Source: Cedecea neteri (lineage in GTDB: Bacteria > Pseudomonadota > Gammaproteobacteria > Enterobacterales > Enterobacteriaceae). Taken from it: DNA of 64,000 nt. The position numbers and the translations under genes were made by a program. The stretch lies in the NCBI RefSeq assembly GCF_000758325.1, contig NZ_CP009459.1, positions 186,001 to 250,000 of the forward strand. Reading direction: 5' to 3'. Below are positions 60,838 to 64,000 of this stretch, in pieces. Under the pieces are notes generated by a model. It made no database searches. It was given only the letters and a program-made list of their open reading frames with translations, and had not been told where the DNA came from. Numbering within the stretch: the stretch's first letter is position 1; each line of letters starts with the position of its first letter.

Positions 60838-62205
60838 ATGATTAGCGTATTCGACATTTTCAAAATCGGTATTGGTCCCTCCAGTTCACATACCGTCGGC
60901 CCGATGAAGGCCGGTAAACAATTTTCCGATGACCTGATTGAGCAAGGGATCCTGCGCGATGTCACTCGTGTAGTTGTGGATGTCTATGGCTCTCTGTCCC
61001 TGACAGGTAAAGGCCACCATACCGATATAGCCATTATCATGGGCCTGGCGGGTAACCTGCCGGACACCGTAGATATCGACGCTATTCCGCACTTCATCCA
61101 GGATGTAAATACCCACGGGCGCCTGATGTTGGCCAACGGCCAGCATGAAGTTGAATTCCCGGTGGACTGCTGCATGAACTTCCATGCCGACAACCTGGCG
61201 CTCCACGAGAATGGTATGCGCATCACCGCCCTGGCTGGCGACAAGGTGCTGTACTCTCAGACCTATTACTCTATCGGCGGTGGCTTCATCGTTGATGAAG
61301 CGCATTTTGGCGTAGAGAGCGAAAACCCGGTCAGCGTGCCGTACCCGTATAAGAATGCTGCTGACCTGCAAAAACACTGCCGCGAAACGGGCTTATCGCT
61401 TTCCGGCCTGATGATGCAGAACGAACGTGCCCTGCACAGCCAGGAAGAGATCGACGCCCACTTTGCGGCGGTCTGGGAAGTAATGAGCAGCGGAATTGAA
61501 CGCGGTATTACTACAGAAGGCGTACTGCCGGGTAAAATGCGCGTACCGCGTCGTGCTGCAGCCCTGCGTCGTATGCTGGTGACCACCGACAAAAACAACT
61601 CAGATCCAATGGCCGTAGTGGACTGGATCAATATGTTCGCGCTGGCGGTAAACGAAGAAAATGCTGCCGGTGGCCGCGTGGTCACTGCCCCAACAAACGG
61701 GGCCTGCGGTATTGTTCCGGCGGTATTGGCGTACTACGACAAATTCATTCGTCAGGTGAATGCTAACTCCTGCGCCCGCTATTTCCTGGCCGCCGGTGCT
61801 ATTGGTTCGCTGTACAAAATGAACGCTTCTATCTCCGGTGCCGAAGTAGGCTGCCAGGGGGAAGTCGGCGTAGCCTGTTCAATGGCGGCCGCAGGGCTTG
61901 CCGAGCTGCTGGGCGGTAGCCCGATGCAGGTTTGTATCGCCGCGGAAATCGGCATGGAGCACAATCTGGGGCTGACGTGTGACCCGGTTGCGGGCCAGGT
62001 TCAGGTTCCGTGCATCGAGCGTAACGCCATTGCCGCCGTAAAAGCGGTGAACGCCGCACGTATGGCGATGCGTCGCACCAGCGAGCCTCGCGTCTGCCTG
62101 GATAAGGTTATCGAGACAATGTATGAAACGGGCAAGGACATGAACGCCAAATACCGCGAAACCTCTCGCGGTGGCCTGGCGCTGAAAATTGTCGCCTGTG
62201 ACTAA
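60838..62205 (+). CDS. sdaB: L-serine deaminase II
   Basis: A 455-aa iron-sulfur serine dehydratase giving pyruvate and ammonia. GPSSSHTVGPMKAG binds substrate. Conserved cysteines for the 4Fe-4S cluster occur in NGACGIVPA, EVGCQGEVGVACSMAA and DPVAGQV-proximal LTCDPVAG. Co-transcribed with sdaC. Confidence 0.98.
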   Translation: MISVFDIFKIGIGPSSSHTVGPMKAGKQFSDDLIEQGILRDVTRVVVDVYGSLSLTGKGHHTDIAIIMGLAGNLPDTVDIDAIPHFIQDVNTHGRLMLANGQHEVEFPVDCCMNFHADNLALHENGMRITALAGDKVLYSQTYYSIGGGFIVDEAHFGVESENPVSVPYPYKNAADLQKHCRETGLSLSGLMMQNERALHSQEEIDAHFAAVWEVMSSGIERGITTEGVLPGKMRVPRRAAALRRMLVTTDKNNSDPMAVVDWINMFALAVNEENAAGGRVVTAPTNGACGIVPAVLAYYDKFIRQVNANSCARYFLAAGAIGSLYKMNASISGAEVGCQGEVGVACSMAAAGLAELLGGSPMQVCIAAEIGMEHNLGLTCDPVAGQVQVPCIERNAIAAVKAVNAARMAMRRTSEPRVCLDKVIETMYETGKDMNAKYRETSRGGLALKIVACD

Positions 62206-62397
62206 AAATTAAGGCTCCCAACCGGGAGCCTTGCAGACGACTGACCAACCTATGGTGATAAAAGAAATACCAGCGGCTGGTTAAAAAATAGGAAAATCAA
62301 TTCATTGATTTTCGGCTGATAACCACAAAGAGGGAAAAACCACGCTTTTTACCTCTTTGTCAGCAACCTTAAAGGCTCCCATTCGGGAGCCTTTTTC
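62206..62397. repeat. hairpin-rich gap between sdaB and the aminotransferase gene
   Basis: This 192-bp gap holds four inverted repeats in series. GGCTCCC-aacc-GGGAGCC at 62211-62232 and GGCTCCC-attc-GGGAGCC at 62371-62392 are near-identical; only the second has a T-run (TTTTTCTT) and is a bidirectional terminator. Between them lie GAAAATCAA/TTGATTTTC (62292-62313) and ACAAAGAGG/CCTCTTTGT (62325-62360). Confidence 0.7.
62371..62396. terminator. bidirectional terminator for sdaB and the aminotransferase gene
   Basis: AAAGGCTCCC pairs with GGGAGCCTTT around ATTC, with T-runs on both strands. Confidence 0.88.
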
Positions 62398-63582
62398 TTA
62401 GAGCGCCGCTTTCAAACGCTTCACGGCTTCACCCAGTTGCTCATCAGTTGCCGTCGCGTAAGAGAAGCGCAGCGTGCGTTTATCCGCATGATCGCTAAAG
62501 AAGAACTCTCCCGGCACGTAAACCACGCCTTTCTCCAGCGTTTTTTGTAGCCACGCCGTGGTATCGAAGTCGTAGCGGAAAGCGGCCCAAAGGAACATTC
62601 CGCCCTGCGGCTGGTTAAAGGTAATGTGCTCACCAAGCTCTTCTTCCAGCAGACGCGACAGCGTCAGGCACTTCTGCTTATAGGCCTCACGGATCAGCTC
62701 AATCTGCGGCTCAAGACGCCCCAGTTTCAGGTAAGCCGCCGCCAGCGCCTGCGTAAACGAGTTAGCATGTAAATCAGTCGCCTGTTTAATGATGGCGACC
62801 TTTTGCTTCATCCACTCCGGCAGAATAATCCAGCCGACGCGCAGCCCCGGAGCCAGAATTTTCGAGAACGTTGAGGTATAAACCACGTGGTCTTCATGCC
62901 CTAACTCTGTGGCGACCTGAATCAGGGTCTTCTCGCGGCGATCGGTAAAACTAATCGCCCCGTACGGATCGTCTTCAATAATCACAAAATCATGTTCGGC
63001 AGCCAGTTTCACCAACTTTTCACGACGCTCAGCGCTCAGGGTTGTGCCGCTTGGGTTACCAAAGGTTGGCACCAGATAAACGCCTTTCACCCGCGTGGTT
63101 TTCAGCAAAGCTTCCAGCTCATCGACAATCATGCCGTGCTCATCCCCACCCACGGACTCAACCTTCGCGGCGGTCAAACTGAGGATTTGCAGCGTAGCCA
63201 GGTAGGTTGGGCGCTCAACGACAAAAACGTCGCCTTCGTCGGCCAGCGCGCGAATCAGCAAATCCAATGCCTGCTGAGAGCCAGAGGTGATGAGCAACTG
63301 GTCGCTGCGCGTAGTAATCCCGCGAGCCTTGCACAGCTCAACTAACTGGTCACGCAGCTCTGAATTGCCTTCGGTCAGGCCATACTGAAAAGCATCGTTG
63401 AAGTTCTCTTCCAGCACTTTACGGGTCGCCAGCTCAAGCCCTTGCTTGTCAAACAGCTCGCTGGAGGGAATGCCGCCAGCCAGTGAAATCACGCCGGGCA
63501 TTTTGCTGTGTTTAAGAAGCTCGCGGATGGCCGAGGGTTGCAGGTTTTGAATGCGTTGCGCGAGGTGTTTAGTATTACTCAT
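62398..63582 (-). CDS. PLP-dependent aminotransferase (class I/II, 2-aminoadipate-type)
   Basis: A 394-aa fold-type I aminotransferase. GGIPSSELF and YGLTEGNSELRDQL begin the fold, GSQQALDLL follows, NPSGTTLS is the substrate region, IIEDDPYGAISF has the PLP-binding Asp, and the Schiff-base Lys is in TSTFSKILAPGLRVGW. It belongs with LysN-type 2-aminoadipate and MocR-like transaminases but has no DNA-binding domain. I used the ATG at 63582, not the frame 34 codons longer. E. coli has no gene here between sdaB and xni, so it is accessory. Substrate not predictable. Confidence 0.88.
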   Translation of the reverse strand: MSNTKHLAQRIQNLQPSAIRELLKHSKMPGVISLAGGIPSSELFDKQGLELATRKVLEENFNDAFQYGLTEGNSELRDQLVELCKARGITTRSDQLLITSGSQQALDLLIRALADEGDVFVVERPTYLATLQILSLTAAKVESVGGDEHGMIVDELEALLKTTRVKGVYLVPTFGNPSGTTLSAERREKLVKLAAEHDFVIIEDDPYGAISFTDRREKTLIQVATELGHEDHVVYTSTFSKILAPGLRVGWIILPEWMKQKVAIIKQATDLHANSFTQALAAAYLKLGRLEPQIELIREAYKQKCLTLSRLLEEELGEHITFNQPQGGMFLWAAFRYDFDTTAWLQKTLEKGVVYVPGEFFFSDHADKRTLRFSYATATDEQLGEAVKRLKAAL

Positions 63583-63764
63583 ATTGATGTTCTCTATTTT
63601 TTTATGCGTTAGAAATATACATAGCCCGCTAACAACTACGCAATGGCTTTCCACCCGGTCCCTATAAGGTTTTGCGAGAGGCATTCCTGAATGCTGCGAT
63701 GAGAATAGCTCATCATGGCGGGAAGTGTTAGGGTAGGCCCATCAGAGTGACGAGTTAATTTCTT

Positions 63765-64000
63765 ATGGCTATTCATTTACTTATCGTCGATGCCCTGAAC
63801 CTGATTCGCCGTATACATGCGGTGCAGGGTTCGCCCTGTGTCGATACATGTTTGCATGCGCTAGACCAGCTTATCGGCCACAGTCAGCCAACTCATGCGG
63901 TGGCGGTGTTTGATGACGAAGAACGCCGCGAAGGCTGGCGGCATCAGATTCTGCCCGACTACAAAGCGGGCCGTTCGCCGATGCCGGACGATCTGCATGC
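63765..64000 (+). CDS. xni: flap endonuclease Xni (partial, N-terminal part)
   Basis: The first 78 codons of the ExoIX/Xni protein, cut by the right edge. [21 protein letters not shown] and the [13 protein letters not shown] segments match E. coli Xni closely, including active-site Asp residues in IVDALN and FDDEE. Confidence 0.96.
   Translation, partial: MAIHLLIVDALNLIRRIHAVQGSPCVDTCLHALDQLIGHSQPTHAVAVFDDEERREGWRHQILPDYKAGRSPMPDDLH

Overview
The window is a chromosomal segment from a member of the Enterobacteriaceae (gammaproteobacteria). Gene order and protein sequences follow the Escherichia coli backbone from mutS-rpoS through cys, ygc, eno-pyrG-relA and barA to sdaCB-xni, but base use is more GC-rich and several junctions carry other genes, so it is not E. 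coli itself. I cannot name the genus from sequence alone. There are no transposases, prophage genes, tRNAs, rRNAs or CRISPR arrays.

Layout. 1-6402: an accessory left end with a partial terC, a four-gene operon (catalase-like peroxidase, cytochrome b561, ECF sigma factor, anti-sigma factor) behind a candidate ECF promoter, a chemoreceptor, and an EreA/ChaN-like effector-like protein. 6783-16178: mutS facing the rpoS-nlpD-pcm-surE-truD-ispF-ispD-ftsB-ygbE block. 16229-25249: sulfate assimilation (cysCND; cysJIH) around iap, with no CRISPR-Cas at the iap-cysH junction and a 67-bp tandem repeat array between cysI and cysH. 25553-37361: queD, the uncharacterised ygcNOP / ygcQRSUW / yqcE-ygcE redox cluster, and queE. 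37624-40708: a variable junction with a YjiH/YjiG-type membrane pair plus M20 peptidase, the tail of a lost adhP, and an orphan exported protein. 40936-48673: eno, pyrG, mazG, relA and rlmD, without mazEF. 48735-53812: barA followed by a ramR-romA-ramA regulatory locus where E. coli has gud genes. 53859-64000: yqcA, truC, yqcC, the sRNA csrB, syd, queF, ppnN, sdaCB, an extra PLP aminotransferase and the start of xni.

How the parts work together. The cys genes give sulfate activation (CysDN, CysC) and PAPS and sulfite reduction (CysH, CysIJ). QueD, QueE and QueF are three enzymes of preQ1/queuosine synthesis. BarA and its downstream RNA target csrB lie 4 kb apart, and csrB has a consensus UvrY box upstream. 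The ygc cluster reads as a complete oxidation route: two MFS transporters, an FGGY kinase, an SDR dehydrogenase, an FAD-linked oxidase, an ETF pair, and an ETF:quinone oxidoreductase with its ferredoxin-like partner.

The most striking new structure is in the divergent ygcW/yqcE leader region. Two consensus CRP sites each feed a leader that begins with a near-identical 27-nt element, whose outer base pair covaries between the copies and which overlaps the 5' arm of a strong intrinsic terminator. The cluster also encodes YgcP, a relative of the GlpP antiterminator. This looks like a twin antitermination switch controlling the ygc pathway.
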